Source: Photorhabdus sp. CRCIA-P01 (GTDB taxonomy: Bacteria; Pseudomonadota; Gammaproteobacteria; Enterobacterales; Enterobacteriaceae). From it: a stretch of DNA of 53,625 nt. Positions 20,891 to 31,679 of this stretch are shown here, one piece after another (positions within the stretch are counted from its first letter, which is position 1; each line of letters starts with the position of its first letter). A model generated the notes under the pieces. It had not been told where the DNA came from, made no database searches, and saw only the letters and a list, made by a program, of their open reading frames with translations. The DNA lies in assembly GCF_003545805.1 (NCBI RefSeq), contig NZ_NMQR01000032.1, positions 1 through 53,625 of the forward strand. Reading direction: 5' to 3'. Position numbers and translations under genes: made by a program.

Positions 20891-21352
20891 ATGTATCATC
20901 ACTATTTTGATGCACCCAAAGGATTTCCTAAACCGTATATTCATATCACCGCGGATGATAAGGGAGTGACCAGTCTATATTTTGTTGATGAAAAAACAGC
21001 GCCTGAAGTGAAAAATGATATTACTAAGCAGTGCGTGAAAGAGTTACGGGGATATTTTGCGGGTAAGCGTACTGAGTTTTCCGTTCCACTCAACCCAGTA
21101 GGAACTGAATTCCAGCAGCGTGTATGGTTACAGTTATGTAAGATCCCGTTTGGAGAAGTGTGGAGTTATAAGCAACTTTCATTAGCATTAGGTTCAGTTA
21201 ATTATTGTCGTGCGGTAGGAATGGCTAATTCTCGTAATCCGATCTCATTAATTGTGCCTTGTCATCGTGTTATTGGACATGATGGTAAATTGGTGGGATA
21301 TACCGGTGGCCTGAATATTAAAAGCTGGCTATTGGAACATGAAAAAACCTAG
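20891..21352 (+). CDS. ogt: Methylated-DNA--protein-cysteine methyltransferase
   Basis: Ogt repairs O6-methylguanine and O4-methylthymine by moving the methyl group to its own cysteine. The 153 residues contain the acceptor motif IVPCHRVIG with Cys124, the helix-turn-helix region WSYKQLSLALG and YCRAVGMANSRNP, and the final GGLNIKSWLL. The frame opens at 20864, but the ATG at 20891 is directly preceded by GGAGGT and is preferred. In E. coli ogt lies elsewhere; here it sits at the junction between the nrd block and the cspE-crcB block. It could be named as a generic MGMT-family gene. Confidence 0.88.
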   Translation: MYHHYFDAPKGFPKPYIHITADDKGVTSLYFVDEKTAPEVKNDITKQCVKELRGYFAGKRTEFSVPLNPVGTEFQQRVWLQLCKIPFGEVWSYKQLSLALGSVNYCRAVGMANSRNPISLIVPCHRVIGHDGKLVGYTGGLNIKSWLLEHEKT

Positions 21353-21570
21353 TCATTTGTTTGTTAGATAATTTGTGTGATAAAAGACCAGGGAAGGTTA
21401 TAGATATTTATATATGTGTATTATTTAGTAATAAAACTAAATAAAGATAACATCTATCGTATTTTATTATGCTTTTCGTGATCTTGGTTGTAGACAGTGA
21501 GCCAACTTATTTGCTGTACTGTATGCGACGCAGATTTTGTGTCTTAATTTTCACGTTAAAGGTAAGTTTG
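21353..21570 (+). promoter_or_regulatory. Long upstream region / probable 5' leader of the cold-shock gene
   Basis: About 218 bases without a gene. It contains a perfect 9-bp inverted repeat TTATTTAGT / ACTAAATAA at 21421-21444. Csp genes often have long structured leaders; whether this is transcribed as one is inferred. The frame open from 21469 is unlikely to be coding because the Csp fold begins at 21571. Confidence 0.4.
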
Positions 21571-21780
21571 ATGTCAAAAATTAAAGGTAACGTTAAGTGG
21601 TTTAATGAATCTAAAGGATTCGGGTTTATCACTCCAGAAGATGGTAGCAAAGACGTATTCGTGCATTTCTCTGCTATTCAGACTAACGGATTTAAAACTT
21701 TGGCAGAAGGTCAAAAAGTAGAGTTTGAAATCACTGACGGCGCTAAAGGTCCATCTGCTGCAAACGTTGTCGCTATCTGA
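21571..21780 (+). CDS. cspE: Cold-shock protein, CspE/CspC type
   Basis: A 69-residue single cold-shock domain protein, binding single-stranded RNA and DNA and acting as an RNA chaperone and antiterminator. RNP motifs KGFGFI and VFVHF are intact and the start [16 protein letters not shown] is typical of CspC/CspE. The start at 21571 follows AAAGGTAAG. It converges on crcB as cspE does in E. coli, which favours cspE over the other paralogues. Confidence 0.9.
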   Translation: MSKIKGNVKWFNESKGFGFITPEDGSKDVFVHFSAIQTNGFKTLAEGQKVEFEITDGAKGPSAANVVAI

Positions 21781-21798
21781 TTTTAACTCCGTATTTCG

Positions 21799-21828
21799 AA
21801 AACCCGTTATTTCAACGGGTTTTTTTTG
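21799..21828 (+). terminator. Rho-independent terminator of cspE
   Basis: AACCCGTT and AACGGGTT (8 bp, 5-base loop ATTTC) are followed by eight T. It starts about 20 bases after the cspE stop. Confidence 0.9.
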
Positions 21829-21856
21829 GCTTGTGTGATACGTAGGTAATTTTAAT

Positions 21857-22231
21857 TTAAAGCTCATGCATCAATACAAAAGCTAACATGGTCATCAGTA
21901 ATGATCCAGAAAGATTAAGCAAAACTGTTCCCAGTGCCCATCCTGGTTTTCCGTCCAGTAACAAATAAACAACTTCAACAGAGAATGTGGAAAAGGTTGT
22001 TAAACCTCCGCAAAAACCGGTGGTCAGCATCAATTTCCAAGCCGGATCAAGGTGTGTGGATTTATTAAAATAGGCTAACCCTAGTCCGATAATTAATGCA
22101 CCAATACAGTTAACGGTAAGGGTGCCAATCGCGATATTAGAAGAAATATTATTAAGGCGGAGGCTGATAAACCAGCGTAATACGCTGCCTAAGCCACCTC
22201 CGATAAATACAGCCAGAATAATATTAGTCAT
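21857..22231 (-). CDS. crcB: Fluoride ion channel CrcB (Fluc)
   Basis: CrcB is a small membrane protein whose dimer exports fluoride. The 124 residues (E. coli 127) have four hydrophobic spans, the N-terminal [16 protein letters not shown] and the pore segment [15 protein letters not shown] with the family's Phe-box and polar track. No fluoride riboswitch is recognisable in the short upstream gap, which is filled by a palindromic repeat. Confidence 0.93.
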   Translation of the reverse strand: MTNIILAVFIGGGLGSVLRWFISLRLNNISSNIAIGTLTVNCIGALIIGLGLAYFNKSTHLDPAWKLMLTTGFCGGLTTFSTFSVEVVYLLLDGKPGWALGTVLLNLSGSLLMTMLAFVLMHEL

Positions 22232-22238
22232 AATAACT

Positions 22239-22378
22239 GCCTACCCAATAGGGCTATTTTATTTGCCATTTTGAACCTGGGCAGTGCTCGAAATCCTCAC
22301 GTACTACGTGTACGCTCCGGTTTTTCCGCGCTGTCCGTGTTTAAACTGCCTGCAACAATTACGCCTATTTGGATAGGC
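22239..22378. repeat. 140-bp imperfect palindromic element (YPAL-like / MITE-like)
   Basis: The ends GCCTACCCAATAGGGC (22239-22254) and GCCTATTTGGATAGGC (22363-22378) are near-perfect inverted repeats, each itself close to palindromic. The middle is a further imperfect palindrome centred on ACGTACTACGTGTACG. It encodes nothing. Similar elements occur in multiple copies in Yersinia and relatives (YPAL type); that link is from memory. It fills the crcB-lipA gap where E. coli has ybeM and tatE. Confidence 0.7.
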
Positions 22379-22392
22379 ACTAAGATACTGGG

Positions 22393-23358
22393 TTATTTGA
22401 CCTCTTCACCTTTGGCTTGCAAGTCAGCATGATAAGAAGAACGGACAAATGGACCACAGGCGGCATGGGTGAACCCCATGGCTAACGCTTCTTCTTTCAT
22501 TTCATCAAATTCCTGTGGGCTGACGTAGCGCTGTACCGGTAAATGATGACGACTGGGTTGTAGATATTGTCCCAGAGTCAGCATTGTCACACCGTGGCGG
22601 CGCAGATCACGCATAACATCAATAATTTCTTCGTTGGTTTCACCGAGACCTACCATCAGACCCGATTTGGTTGGAATATCAGGGTGGGCCTCTTTAAACT
22701 TTTCAAGTAATTTTAGTGACCACTCATAGTTTGCGCCAGGGCGCACCTGACGGTAAACCCGGGGTACGTTTTCCAAGTTATGGTTAAAGACATCAGGCGG
22801 TGTCGCTGTCAATATTTCAAGTGCACGATCCATACGCCCCCGGAAGTCAGGAACTAAGGTTTCAATCTTAATGGATGGATTTTTTTCACGAATAGCAGAG
22901 ATGCAGTCAGCAAAGTGCTGAGCACCACCGTCACGTAAATCATCACGGTCAACGGAGGTGATGACAACGTAGCGCAGTGCCATATCTTTAATGGTTTGTG
23001 CCAGTTTTACCGGTTCGTTAGTGTCAGGTGCCATTGGGCGGCCATGCGCAACATCACAGAAAGGGCAACGGCGGGTGCAAATGGCGCCAAGGATCATAAA
23101 GGTTGCTGTACCGTGATTGAAGCATTCCGCCAGGTTAGGGCAAGATGCTTCTTCACAAACGGAATGCAGACCATTTTTGCGCATGGCGGATTTGATGCCC
23201 TGAATGCGGCTGGAATCCGCAGGAAGTTTGATTTTCATCCACTCAGGTTTACGCAAGATTTCTGTACGTTCGGTCATCACTGTTTTGACAGGGATCAGCG
23301 CCATTTTGTCTGCGTCGCGGTACTTAACTCCGCGTTCCATCTGAATTGGTTTACTCAT
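22393..23358 (-). CDS. lipA: Lipoyl synthase LipA
   Basis: LipA inserts two sulfurs into octanoyl groups bound to lipoyl domains, completing lipoate. The 321 residues equal the E. coli length. The auxiliary cluster ligands are C68, C73 and C79 ([12 protein letters not shown]) and the radical-SAM ligands C94, C98 and C101 (CTRRCPFC). It lies 110 bases downstream of lipB; ybeF, between them in E. coli, is absent. Confidence 0.97.
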   Translation of the reverse strand: MSKPIQMERGVKYRDADKMALIPVKTVMTERTEILRKPEWMKIKLPADSSRIQGIKSAMRKNGLHSVCEEASCPNLAECFNHGTATFMILGAICTRRCPFCDVAHGRPMAPDTNEPVKLAQTIKDMALRYVVITSVDRDDLRDGGAQHFADCISAIREKNPSIKIETLVPDFRGRMDRALEILTATPPDVFNHNLENVPRVYRQVRPGANYEWSLKLLEKFKEAHPDIPTKSGLMVGLGETNEEIIDVMRDLRRHGVTMLTLGQYLQPSRHHLPVQRYVSPQEFDEMKEEALAMGFTHAACGPFVRSSYHADLQAKGEEVK

Positions 23359-23468
23359 AATCGTGCTGGTTCCAGTGTTAAATTCATCAGGTTGAGATTT
23401 ATCATTCAGTCTACTGTATGATAAACAATTAAAAAATTTTTGAAAAATGTTAAAAAATTATAGCATCT

Positions 23469-24098
23469 TTAACTATTCAGTTTAAATCCTAACTGCTGGC
23501 AAAATTTCTCCACCAAAACAGGTTGTACTTGTTCAACAGCAATTCCAGGAACTAAGTCACTGAGTTGAATCATTTTCATGCCGGCATAGCCACAAGGGTT
23601 AATACGCTGGAAGGGTTCTAAATCCATTGCGATATTGAGGGCTAATCCGTGGAAAGAACAACCTTTGCGTATCCGTAATCCAAGAGAGCAAATTTTGGCT
23701 TCATTGACATAGACACCAGGGGCATCCGGGCGGGCATAGGCTTTCACACCAAAGTGAGCAAGGGTTTTAATGACAGTATCCTCTATCGCCGTAACCAGTT
23801 GCCGTACACCAATTTTGGCGCGTTTAATGTCAATCATGACATACATAACCTGCTGGCCAGGGCCATGATAGGTGACTTGTCCACCACGATCGGATTGAAT
23901 AACCGGAATATCACCGAGGGACAGCAAATGCTCAGCTTTACCTGCTTGCCCTTGAGTAAAGACTTTTGGATGCTGTACCAGCCAGATTTCATCAGGAGTA
24001 TTAGTATCTCGCTGCTCGGTAAACAAGTGCATTGCATCGGAAATCGGCTCGTAGGGCTGTATTCCTAATTGACGTAAGAAAATCGTTTTATGTTGCAA
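23469..24098 (-). CDS. lipB: Octanoyl-[ACP]:protein N-octanoyltransferase LipB
   Basis: LipB moves octanoyl groups from acyl carrier protein to lipoyl domains, the first step of lipoate synthesis. The 209 residues (E. coli 213) show [19 protein letters not shown], the active-site Lys/Cys region [18 protein letters not shown] and NPCGYAGM. The start is a TTG codon (24098); it places [16 protein letters not shown] in exact register with E. coli LipB, and no ATG is nearby. The next gene upstream is ybeD. Confidence 0.94.
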   Translation of the reverse strand: MQHKTIFLRQLGIQPYEPISDAMHLFTEQRDTNTPDEIWLVQHPKVFTQGQAGKAEHLLSLGDIPVIQSDRGGQVTYHGPGQQVMYVMIDIKRAKIGVRQLVTAIEDTVIKTLAHFGVKAYARPDAPGVYVNEAKICSLGLRIRKGCSFHGLALNIAMDLEPFQRINPCGYAGMKMIQLSDLVPGIAVEQVQPVLVEKFCQQLGFKLNS

Positions 24099-24241
24099 TT
24101 GAAACTTTATTTGATAGCTATAAGATTTGGTCAGTATAACCCTCAGAAGAGGTTCTCACCAGTTTAGTGCACCTGAAACTGTGGTATTCCTGATAGATAA
24201 AGAATCCCCTGCGAAATTATAGGGGATTTCTCTAGTGCGTA

Positions 24242-24505
24242 TTACAATACTACCCGTACCAATTCAAGGTTACCTAACTCTTCATACAGCGTTTCTACTT
24301 GTTCAATATGAGTCGCATTGATAGTAATGGATACTGAGTGGTAGTTACCTTTGCTGCTTGGCTTCACTTGTGGAGAGTAATCGCCCGGCGCATGACGTTG
24401 AACCACTTCAACGACCTGATTGACGAGCTCAGGCTCTGCCAAGCCCATCACTTTGTAAGTGAATGAACAAGGGAACTCAAGCAGTTCATTTAATTTCGTT
24501 TTCAT
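24242..24505 (-). CDS. ybeD: DUF493 family protein YbeD
   Basis: YbeD is a small conserved protein of unknown function with an ACT-like fold in E. coli. The 87 residues match E. coli YbeD in length and sequence (start [21 protein letters not shown]). It lies between dacA and lipB as in E. coli. A link to lipoate metabolism is only suggested by the neighbourhood. Confidence 0.9.
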   Translation of the reverse strand: MKTKLNELLEFPCSFTYKVMGLAEPELVNQVVEVVQRHAPGDYSPQVKPSSKGNYHSVSITINATHIEQVETLYEELGNLELVRVVL

Positions 24506-24662
24506 GGGCGCTCCTGTTTTGCTTTCCGCGATACGTATGGTCAGTTTCTGCTGTAAAATTTGATACTTTCCTCCGCCTTAAAACGCGGAGATGCTTATTG
24601 CGATCGGGCGATAGCCCGATTCGCTTTGATTGGCTCTGTTTATCGATTAATTATCTCAAGAA

Positions 24663-25874
24663 TTAGCCAAACCAATGATGAAATAGTAGCTTGATGTAAT
24701 CGATAAAGCGGCCGAAGATGCTGCCTTCTTTTATTTCATTCATGACGACTAAAGGCTGCTGTTCAATAGTCTTGCCATCAAGTTGAAAGTTGATAGTACC
24801 TACGACTTGATTTTTCGCCAGTGGTGCATGTAATTCACTGTTATTCACGACATAGCTGGCTTTCAGATCTTTCAGACGACCACGGGGAATAGTCAGATAA
24901 ACATCTTTATCAACACCTAACTGAACCCTATCATTATCGCCAAACCAGACTGGTTCAGAAGCGAATTCTTTACCTGCTTTCAGAGGCACAACAGTTTCAA
25001 AGAAACGGAAACCCCAGGTCAGCAGTTTTTTACTTTCTGTTTCTCGGCCTTTATAAGTGTGGCCGCCTAATACTGCGGAAATCAGCCGCATATCGCCTTC
25101 CGTTGCAGAAGCGACTAGGTTATAGCCCGCTGCACTAGTGTGACCGGTTTTAATACCATCGACATTCAGGCTCTTATCCCACAATAAGCCATTACGGTTT
25201 GTCTGGCGGATATTGTTGTAGGTAAACTCTTTCTCTTTATAGATGGTGTACTCTTCAGGAACATCACGGATCAGCGCTTGACCAATCAATGCCATGTCAC
25301 GGGCAGAGCTGTATTGGCCTTCTGCATCCAGACCATGAACGGTTTTGAAATTCGTATTCTGTAATCCAAGCGATTTCACATAACCATTCATTAAATTAAC
25401 GAAAGACTCTTGGCTACCGGCAACATAATCTGCCATTGCAACACAGGCATCGTTACCGGATTGCAAGTTTATACCGCGGGATAACATAGAAACCGAGACC
25501 TGATCGCCTGGCTTGAGGAACATCAGGGAAGAGCCTTTAAATACCGGATTACCGGTTGCCCATGCGTCAGTGCCAACAGTGACCATATCATTTGGGTGGA
25601 TTTTGCCTGATTTAATTGTTTGACCAATAACATAGCTGGTCATCATTTTTGTCAGACTGGCAGGATCACGGCGTGCATCTGCATTCATCTCAGCCAGCAC
25701 TTTGCCTGAGTTATAGTCGATAAGGATATAAGCTTCCGCATCAATCTGAGGCACGCCTGGGATCATCGTTTTCAGGTTGACATCATTCCCATTGGCAAAG
25801 GCAGAAGCACTTATTGTCAGCGCAATACCCAAGGTGGCGCTTTTTATAAAACGAGAAGTGGTTGTATATTTCAT
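24663..25874 (-). CDS. dacA: D-alanyl-D-alanine carboxypeptidase, penicillin-binding protein 5
   Basis: PBP5 trims the terminal D-Ala of peptidoglycan stem peptides in the periplasm. The 403 residues equal the E. coli length. A signal peptide ends near residue 27 (ISASAFA). The catalytic motifs are SLTK with S73 and K76, SGN, and KTGHT. The amphipathic C-terminus [14 protein letters not shown] anchors it to the inner membrane. The frame is open to 25964, but only the ATG at 25874 gives a proper signal peptide; its ribosome-binding site is weak. Confidence 0.95.
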   Translation of the reverse strand: MKYTTTSRFIKSATLGIALTISASAFANGNDVNLKTMIPGVPQIDAEAYILIDYNSGKVLAEMNADARRDPASLTKMMTSYVIGQTIKSGKIHPNDMVTVGTDAWATGNPVFKGSSLMFLKPGDQVSVSMLSRGINLQSGNDACVAMADYVAGSQESFVNLMNGYVKSLGLQNTNFKTVHGLDAEGQYSSARDMALIGQALIRDVPEEYTIYKEKEFTYNNIRQTNRNGLLWDKSLNVDGIKTGHTSAAGYNLVASATEGDMRLISAVLGGHTYKGRETESKKLLTWGFRFFETVVPLKAGKEFASEPVWFGDNDRVQLGVDKDVYLTIPRGRLKDLKASYVVNNSELHAPLAKNQVVGTINFQLDGKTIEQQPLVVMNEIKEGSIFGRFIDYIKLLFHHWFG

Positions 25875-26035
25875 GGTTAGTTTGACAACATCCGTGAGAA
25901 AAGGTTGATATCGAGCCACATCATAGCAAATGAAAAAAATACTGACATTGCCAAATTTTGACAAGACTTAGGTTTACATTTTTTTACTCCTCTTACTGAT
26001 ATCTGAATCAAAGTGAGATATCAGTAAGAGAACGA

Positions 26036-27034
26036 TTAGGGACTGACGATAAAAGAAGATTGTTGTATCTGGTCAGCCAGTTTTTGTTGTAAATCGGCAG
26101 CTTGCTGGCGATTGTTAAATGGCCCTAATTGTACACGATAAACGTTACTATATTGAGTTACGCGTCCTTGAACATTAAAGCGTTGCTCCAGTGTTTGTTG
26201 CCACTCTTTTGCTCGTTGCTCATTGCTAACAGCGCCAACCTGAACCATAAAACTATTTGCTGATACGGTTGTTGGCGTTGTGACTATTGAAGTACTGTTT
26301 GTAACAGGTTTAGGTGGTTGTAGCTTCATTGCGGGTAGTTGCTCAGTCGCTTCCGGTTGTACCGTCAGTTTCATCGGCTGATTTGTTAAGGGCTGGCTGC
26401 CAGTCTGATCAGGGACATTCTCCATTGTTGGTGTTCCTAATGGGCTGGTTGTCAGCGTTGGTCTACCCGGTAGAGCGTAACTTTGTTTAACTATCTGGCT
26501 GCCAATGGTACCGGGACCCGATACAGAACCATCCTGGGCAACCTCAATAAAATCAACCTTAACTTTGGTACTTTGAGTCAGGTTTAACCGCTCAGCGGAA
26601 GCCTTCGATAGATCGATAATTCGCCCTGGTTTATAAGGACCACGGTCATTGACTCTAACAATCATCATGCGGCCATTGCTCAAGTTGGTCACACGGACAT
26701 AACTTGGAATTGGCAGGGTAGGGTGGGCAGCTGTCAGAGCATAAGGATTAAAACGTTCACCAATTGCGGTCATTTTACCGCTAGATTCTTCACCGTACCA
26801 ACTAGCATAACCTGTCTCACTAAACTGAGAGGGGGCTTGCACAATGTGATAAGTATGTCCGTTCATCTGATAATCATTATTGGCGCTAGGATGATAAGGC
26901 TCATAGCGAGGTTCTGCACCCAGAACATCCTGCGTTGGTACTGCTGGTAACGGGGAAGGTTTTGGTTTGTCAGGAGCAGTACAGCCAGATAGCAGGGCTG
27001 CAATCATGCCGAGTATAAGCCAGTGTTGACGCAT
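26036..27034 (-). CDS. rlpA: Septal-ring lipoprotein RlpA (lytic transglycosylase family)
   Basis: RlpA is an outer-membrane lipoprotein found at the septum; in Pseudomonas aeruginosa it is a lytic transglycosylase acting on denuded glycan. The 332 residues (E. coli 362) start with a lipobox LLSGC, Cys18. A double-psi beta-barrel follows (ASWYGEESSGKMTAIGE through RVNDRGPYKPGRIIDLS, with the conserved His in TAAHPTLP and Asp in NDRGPY). A Pro/Thr/Gln-rich linker leads to a SPOR domain (about 255-332). The gene follows mrdB closely. Confidence 0.94.
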   Translation of the reverse strand: MRQHWLILGMIAALLSGCTAPDKPKPSPLPAVPTQDVLGAEPRYEPYHPSANNDYQMNGHTYHIVQAPSQFSETGYASWYGEESSGKMTAIGERFNPYALTAAHPTLPIPSYVRVTNLSNGRMMIVRVNDRGPYKPGRIIDLSKASAERLNLTQSTKVKVDFIEVAQDGSVSGPGTIGSQIVKQSYALPGRPTLTTSPLGTPTMENVPDQTGSQPLTNQPMKLTVQPEATEQLPAMKLQPPKPVTNSTSIVTTPTTVSANSFMVQVGAVSNEQRAKEWQQTLEQRFNVQGRVTQYSNVYRVQLGPFNNRQQAADLQQKLADQIQQSSFIVSP

Positions 27035-27047
27035 TGAAACCTCTTCT

Positions 27048-28160
27048 CTATAAACTTTTGGACAACAATTTTCTGTGTGTGTGAATCGACATGATAATGC
27101 CGAAACCCGCCATTAAGACGATTAACGCTGAGCCGCCATAACTGACAAATGGCAAAGGAACGCCTACTACAGGCAGGACACCACTCACCATGCCGATATT
27201 GACGAAGATATAAACAAATAGAATTAACATTAGGCCGCCAACCATAACCCGGCCAAAAGTGTTCTGTGCTCTGGTTGCGATAACCAGCCCACGCGTAATT
27301 AATAACATATATAATGTTAATAACAGTAGTACGCCAATCAAACCAAGTTCTTCCGACAGTACGGCAAATATGAAATCTGTATGACGTTCTGGCAGAAATT
27401 CCAATTGAGATTGTGTTCCTAATAGCCAGCCTTTACCTGATAAACCACCAGATCCAATCGCGATTTTTGATTGAATAATATGGTAACCCTTACCAAGAGG
27501 ATCACTTTCTGGATCAAGTAGCATCATGACGCGATCGCGCTGATAGCCATGCATCAGGAAGAACCACAAGATGGGGATAAAACAGGCTAACAGTAGAGCT
27601 GCGATACCGATCAACCGCCAACTCATGCCCGAAAGGAACAAGACAAACAGGCCAGAAGCCGCGATCAGAATTGAAGTCCCCAGGTCTGGCTGAGCGGCAA
27701 CCAGTAAAGTAGGCAGAAAAATGAGCATCAGAGCGATAGTCGTATTTTTCAGTGATGGGGGACATAAATCGCGGTTCATAAAGCGTGCGATCATCAGTGG
27801 TACGGCTATTTTGGCAATTTCAGAAGGTTGGAAGCGGATGATTCCTAAATCCAGCCAGCGTTGGGCACCTTTACTTATTTGCCCGAAAGCATCAACAAAA
27901 ATCAGTAAAATGACACAAACAATATAGAGATGGGGCGCCCAGCTTTCATAAACTCTTGGTGGAATTTGCGCCATGATGAGCATGACAACCAGCCCAGCAC
28001 CAATTTGGCTAATTTTGCGCTCCATCATACCCATATCTTGACCACTGGCACTCCACATAACAAAAGCGCTGTATATCAGCAATGCCAAAATGCACAGGAG
28101 TAATGGTAGGTCGATATGTAATCTGGTCCAGAGAGGAACCCTTTTTTGGTTTTCTGTCAT
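27048..28160 (-). CDS. mrdB: Peptidoglycan glycosyltransferase RodA (SEDS)
   Basis: RodA is the SEDS-family glycosyltransferase of the elongasome; it polymerises glycan together with PBP2. The 370 residues equal the E. coli length, with about ten membrane spans and the SEDS signature regions [11 protein letters not shown] and [11 protein letters not shown], and the C-terminal [15 protein letters not shown]. It lies 8 bases after mrdA and 13 before rlpA. Confidence 0.95.
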   Translation of the reverse strand: MTENQKRVPLWTRLHIDLPLLLCILALLIYSAFVMWSASGQDMGMMERKISQIGAGLVVMLIMAQIPPRVYESWAPHLYIVCVILLIFVDAFGQISKGAQRWLDLGIIRFQPSEIAKIAVPLMIARFMNRDLCPPSLKNTTIALMLIFLPTLLVAAQPDLGTSILIAASGLFVLFLSGMSWRLIGIAALLLACFIPILWFFLMHGYQRDRVMMLLDPESDPLGKGYHIIQSKIAIGSGGLSGKGWLLGTQSQLEFLPERHTDFIFAVLSEELGLIGVLLLLTLYMLLITRGLVIATRAQNTFGRVMVGGLMLILFVYIFVNIGMVSGVLPVVGVPLPFVSYGGSALIVLMAGFGIIMSIHTHRKLLSKSL

Positions 28161-28168
28161 GGTGTTAA

Positions 28169-30064
28169 TCAGTCACTTTCTGTTCCGGGAGGTGTAGGGA
28201 CAGCATTCGGCAATGTTGTGTTGTTATCCCCTAATAGTACATGGTCGAGGATTTGGCGAACAAGAGTTCCCACTGCTGGACCTGCACCACCATTCTCTAA
28301 AATAATGGAAAGGGCTACTGTCGGATTTTCATAAGGAGCGAAAGCGATCATCAGCTTATGATCCCGTAAATGCTCAGCAATTTTACTGGCATTGTAGGTT
28401 TCATAACTGTAGACCTGTGCTGTTCCCGATTTGATCGCGGCTTTATAAGGCGTACCGATAAAACTTTTGTGGCCGGTACCGTTTGGCAGGTTAGCAACAC
28501 CGTACATGCCGCTTTTTGCCAATTCCCAATATCCTGAATGGATATCACCGATCTGAATATTTTCTATTTGTTGATAAGGGATCATCTCACCTTTCAGCTT
28601 CTTGCTTAGCAGAAGATGTGGTGTTTTTACATTACCGTCGTTAATTAAGGTTATTAGCGCTTTTACCATTTGAATGGGGGTTGCTGTCCAATATCCCTGG
28701 CCGATACCCACAGGAATGGTATCTCCTTGATACCAAGGTTTTTTATATTTTCTTTGTTTCCATTCGCGGGTAGGCATGATACCGGTGCGTTCTTCGGCTA
28801 GGTCGATTCCAGTATATTCGCCATAGCCAAACTTGGTCATCCATTCAGACAGACGATCAATTCCCATATCATAGGCAACTTGATAGAAGAAAGTATCCGC
28901 CGATTCTACAATGGCTCTATGTACATTGAGACTACCGTGTCCCCAACGTTTCCAGTCACGGTAGCGTTTTTCTGAACCCGGTAATTGCCACCAACCCGGA
29001 TCAAAAATGGTGGTATTTTTATTGATAACGCCTGTACTGAGTGCTGCAACGGTAATAAAAGGTTTCACTGTCGAAGCTGGAGGATAGATTCCTTGAGTAG
29101 CACGATTAATAAGCGGCCTATCAGGATTGTTTAATAGCTCCTGGTAGTTCTTATTGGAGATACCGTTTACGAATAGGTTTGGATCATAGCTTGGGTTAGA
29201 TACCAGTGCCAGAATTTCCCCATTACGTGGATCACTGACAACGACCGCGGCACGGCTGGTTGTGAGGAGTTTCTCAATGTAAATCTGCAATTCGAGATCG
29301 ATAGTGAGGTAAATATCTTGTCCGGCCTGTGGTGGTTGTTCATGTAATTGGCGAATCACCCGGCCTCGGTTATTCACTTCGACTTCTTCATAACCCGTTT
29401 TGCCGTGTAAAATAGTTTCATAATAGCGTTCAATACCCAGTTTGCCGATATCATGGGTAGCTGCGTAATTAGGTAAAATACCTTCTTTATCCAATCGTTC
29501 TACATCTTTATCATTAATTTTAGCAACATAGCCGATGATATGTGTCAGTGCTGAACCATAAGGATAGAAGCGGCGTTGGTAGCCTTTTATTTCAAAACCA
29601 GGGAAACGATATTGGTTAACGGCAAAGCGTGCTACTTGAATATGATCAAGTGAAGTTTTCAATGGAATAGAGGTAAAGCGGCGCGAGCGTTTACGCTCTT
29701 TTTCAAAGTTGGCAATATCTTCGTCAGTCAGATCGATAACATTACGTAAATCATTCAGCGTTTGCTCAAGGTGTTCTACCTTTTCAGGTATGATTTCTAA
29801 CTGATAGATAGTTCGATTAAGTGCCAATGGCGTACCGTTGCGATCATAGATGATACCGCGGCTTGGCGCAATTGGAACCAGTTTAATACGGTTTTCGTTT
29901 GAACGGGTTTGATAGTCTTCGTGGCGGGTGATTTGTAAATGGTAAAGATTGGCAACCAGGATACCAGTCAGTACCAGGATGATAATAAACGCCACCAATG
30001 CGCGGCGAGCAAATAGGGCTGATTCAGCCGTATAATCACGAAAAGGAGTACGTTTATTCTTCAT
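28169..30064 (-). CDS. mrdA: Penicillin-binding protein 2 (D,D-transpeptidase)
   Basis: PBP2 crosslinks peptidoglycan for rod-shape elongation. The 631 residues (E. coli 633) show a short cytoplasmic tail, one span ([19 protein letters not shown]), the pedestal domain, then the transpeptidase domain with ASTVKP near residue 330, the SAD motif in ESADTFFYQ and KSGTAQ. It lies in the rsfS-rlmH-mrdA-mrdB-rlpA cluster, 39 bases after rlmH. Confidence 0.96.
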   Translation of the reverse strand: MKNKRTPFRDYTAESALFARRALVAFIIILVLTGILVANLYHLQITRHEDYQTRSNENRIKLVPIAPSRGIIYDRNGTPLALNRTIYQLEIIPEKVEHLEQTLNDLRNVIDLTDEDIANFEKERKRSRRFTSIPLKTSLDHIQVARFAVNQYRFPGFEIKGYQRRFYPYGSALTHIIGYVAKINDKDVERLDKEGILPNYAATHDIGKLGIERYYETILHGKTGYEEVEVNNRGRVIRQLHEQPPQAGQDIYLTIDLELQIYIEKLLTTSRAAVVVSDPRNGEILALVSNPSYDPNLFVNGISNKNYQELLNNPDRPLINRATQGIYPPASTVKPFITVAALSTGVINKNTTIFDPGWWQLPGSEKRYRDWKRWGHGSLNVHRAIVESADTFFYQVAYDMGIDRLSEWMTKFGYGEYTGIDLAEERTGIMPTREWKQRKYKKPWYQGDTIPVGIGQGYWTATPIQMVKALITLINDGNVKTPHLLLSKKLKGEMIPYQQIENIQIGDIHSGYWELAKSGMYGVANLPNGTGHKSFIGTPYKAAIKSGTAQVYSYETYNASKIAEHLRDHKLMIAFAPYENPTVALSIILENGGAGPAVGTLVRQILDHVLLGDNNTTLPNAVPTPPGTESD

Positions 30065-30103
30065 CCCATTGCCAGAATTCGCTTTTATCCGTTGATAACC
30101 AAA

Positions 30104-30574
30104 TTATTCCCGATGATAGGGATGATTGGTCGTAATACTCCATGCCCGGTACAGGCTTTCCGCAACCAAAACTCGGACCAGAGGATGGGGTAAGGTCAGT
30201 GGTGACAGTGACCAGCTTTGTTCTGCGGCAGCTTTACATGCCGGAGCGAGACCTTCGGGCCCACCTATCAACAAACTGACATCTCTACCATCCCGTTTCC
30301 AATATTCAAGCTGTTGCGCCAGTTGAGGCGTTTCCCAACGGGAACCCGGAATGTCCAGGGTAACAATACGACTGCCTTTGCCGACAGCGGCCAGCATTTG
30401 TTCGCCTTCTTTTTCCAGAATGCGTTTAATATCCGCATTTTTGCCCCGTTTGCCAGCCGGAATTTCTATCAGATCAAATGGCATGTCGTTGGGAAAACGA
30501 CGCAAATAATCTGTAAAGCCGGCCTGTATCCAGTCCGGCATTTTTGTACCTACAGCGATTAATTGCAGCCTCAA
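30104..30574 (-). CDS. rlmH: 23S rRNA pseudouridine-1915 N3-methyltransferase RlmH
   Basis: RlmH methylates pseudouridine 1915 of 23S rRNA in assembled 70S ribosomes. The 156 residues (E. coli 155) form a minimal SPOUT domain with LLIGGPEGL and the C-terminal [21 protein letters not shown]. The start is a TTG at 30574, in register with E. coli RlmH; a GGAG lies upstream inside rsfS. Two bases separate it from the rsfS stop. Confidence 0.95.
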   Translation of the reverse strand: MRLQLIAVGTKMPDWIQAGFTDYLRRFPNDMPFDLIEIPAGKRGKNADIKRILEKEGEQMLAAVGKGSRIVTLDIPGSRWETPQLAQQLEYWKRDGRDVSLLIGGPEGLAPACKAAAEQSWSLSPLTLPHPLVRVLVAESLYRAWSITTNHPYHRE

Positions 30575-30576
30575 AC

Positions 30577-30903
30577 TCAGCTCCAGAGCTTTTCAAGTTC
30601 GTACATGCGGCGGCTCTCTTCTTGCATGACATGTACGATAACTTCACCGAGGTCTACGACAATCCAATCAGATACGCCTTGTCCTTCAACGCCAAGTGGG
30701 ATCAGGCCGCTCGCACGACAGTCATCAACCAGATTATCTGCGACAGACATCAGATGGCGGTTGGAAGTTCCGGTGCAGACAATCATGCAATCGGTAATAC
30801 TGGATTTCCCTTGGACATCAAGGGAAACAATATCCTGTGCTTTGGAGTTTTCAAGCTTATCAATAACAAACTGTTGGAGTTCTTTACCTTGCAAAAGGCT
30901 CAT
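30577..30903 (-). CDS. rsfS: Ribosomal silencing factor RsfS
   Basis: RsfS binds uL14 on the large subunit and blocks subunit joining in stationary phase or starvation. The 108 residues (E. coli 105) include the conserved [20 protein letters not shown] and the C-terminal [15 protein letters not shown]. It heads the cluster with rlmH, mrdA and mrdB. In E. coli cobC lies between nadD and rsfS; here only 98 bases separate them. Confidence 0.95.
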   Translation of the reverse strand: MSLLQGKELQQFVIDKLENSKAQDIVSLDVQGKSSITDCMIVCTGTSNRHLMSVADNLVDDCRASGLIPLGVEGQGVSDWIVVDLGEVIVHVMQEESRRMYELEKLWS

Positions 30904-31001
30904 CCTTATTTTTTATCACAATTGATTAAATAGTGCGGAATAATAGCATGTCAGGTCACTTAAGGGTAAGCCAACTAAGTGACTAATCGAGGTAGATTTC
31001 G

Positions 31002-31679
31002 CTATTGGCGATATAACCCCTGTGAATCTATATACTTCTGTACTGAAAGGGGGAGTAAATCGTCACAACTTAACCCTTGCTGGTGGCGTTGACGGATGTC
31101 TGTTGCTGAGATCGGTAGCAGAGGTGTATCTGCCAGATAGATATAACCATTAGGTTTACTGCCAAGCTGGCTTGGATCGCGGATTTGATGTTTTGTAAGC
31201 CATTGTTGCATTTCGGTTGTGGAAAGCTGAGTTTGATAACCGGGCCGAGCACAAACCAGCAAGTGGCAGAAACTCAACAGTTCTTGCCAACGATGCCAAG
31301 TGTGCAGTGATAACAAAGCATCCTGGCCGATTATAAATGCTAGTGGTTGTTTGTTACCAATTTCCTGACGGAATGATTCTAGCGTATCAATTGTGTAAGA
31401 GGGGGTAGTGCGCTCCAGTTCACGCTTATCGACGGTAAATAGTGGGTTATCCTGTACTGCCAGCTGTACCATTTCAAGCCGCTGTTGTGCAGTGGCTTCC
31501 GGTTGTGGGCGGTGTGGGGGGACGTGATTTGGTAGTAAAATCACTTGCTTCAGGCCAGTTTGATATGCCAGGGTTTCAACTGGCTGTAAGTGCCCGTAAT
31601 GGATGGGATCGAATGTTCCACCAAATAATGCTTGAATAACGGGTTGTTTCGAGCAAGTAGAATCAATGGTATGAGGCAT
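31002..31679 (-). CDS. nadD: Nicotinate-nucleotide adenylyltransferase NadD
   Basis: NadD adenylates nicotinate mononucleotide, a key step of NAD synthesis. It shows the nucleotidyltransferase motif [12 protein letters not shown] and the ISATDIRQR motif, with ligand segment [10 protein letters not shown]. The ATG at 31679 (225 residues) is preferred to the GTG at 31709 because the family starts just before [10 protein letters not shown]; the E. coli protein has 213 residues. It overlaps the holA end by 17 bases. Confidence 0.93.
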   Translation of the reverse strand: MPHTIDSTCSKQPVIQALFGGTFDPIHYGHLQPVETLAYQTGLKQVILLPNHVPPHRPQPEATAQQRLEMVQLAVQDNPLFTVDKRELERTTPSYTIDTLESFRQEIGNKQPLAFIIGQDALLSLHTWHRWQELLSFCHLLVCARPGYQTQLSTTEMQQWLTKHQIRDPSQLGSKPNGYIYLADTPLLPISATDIRQRHQQGLSCDDLLPLSVQKYIDSQGLYRQ

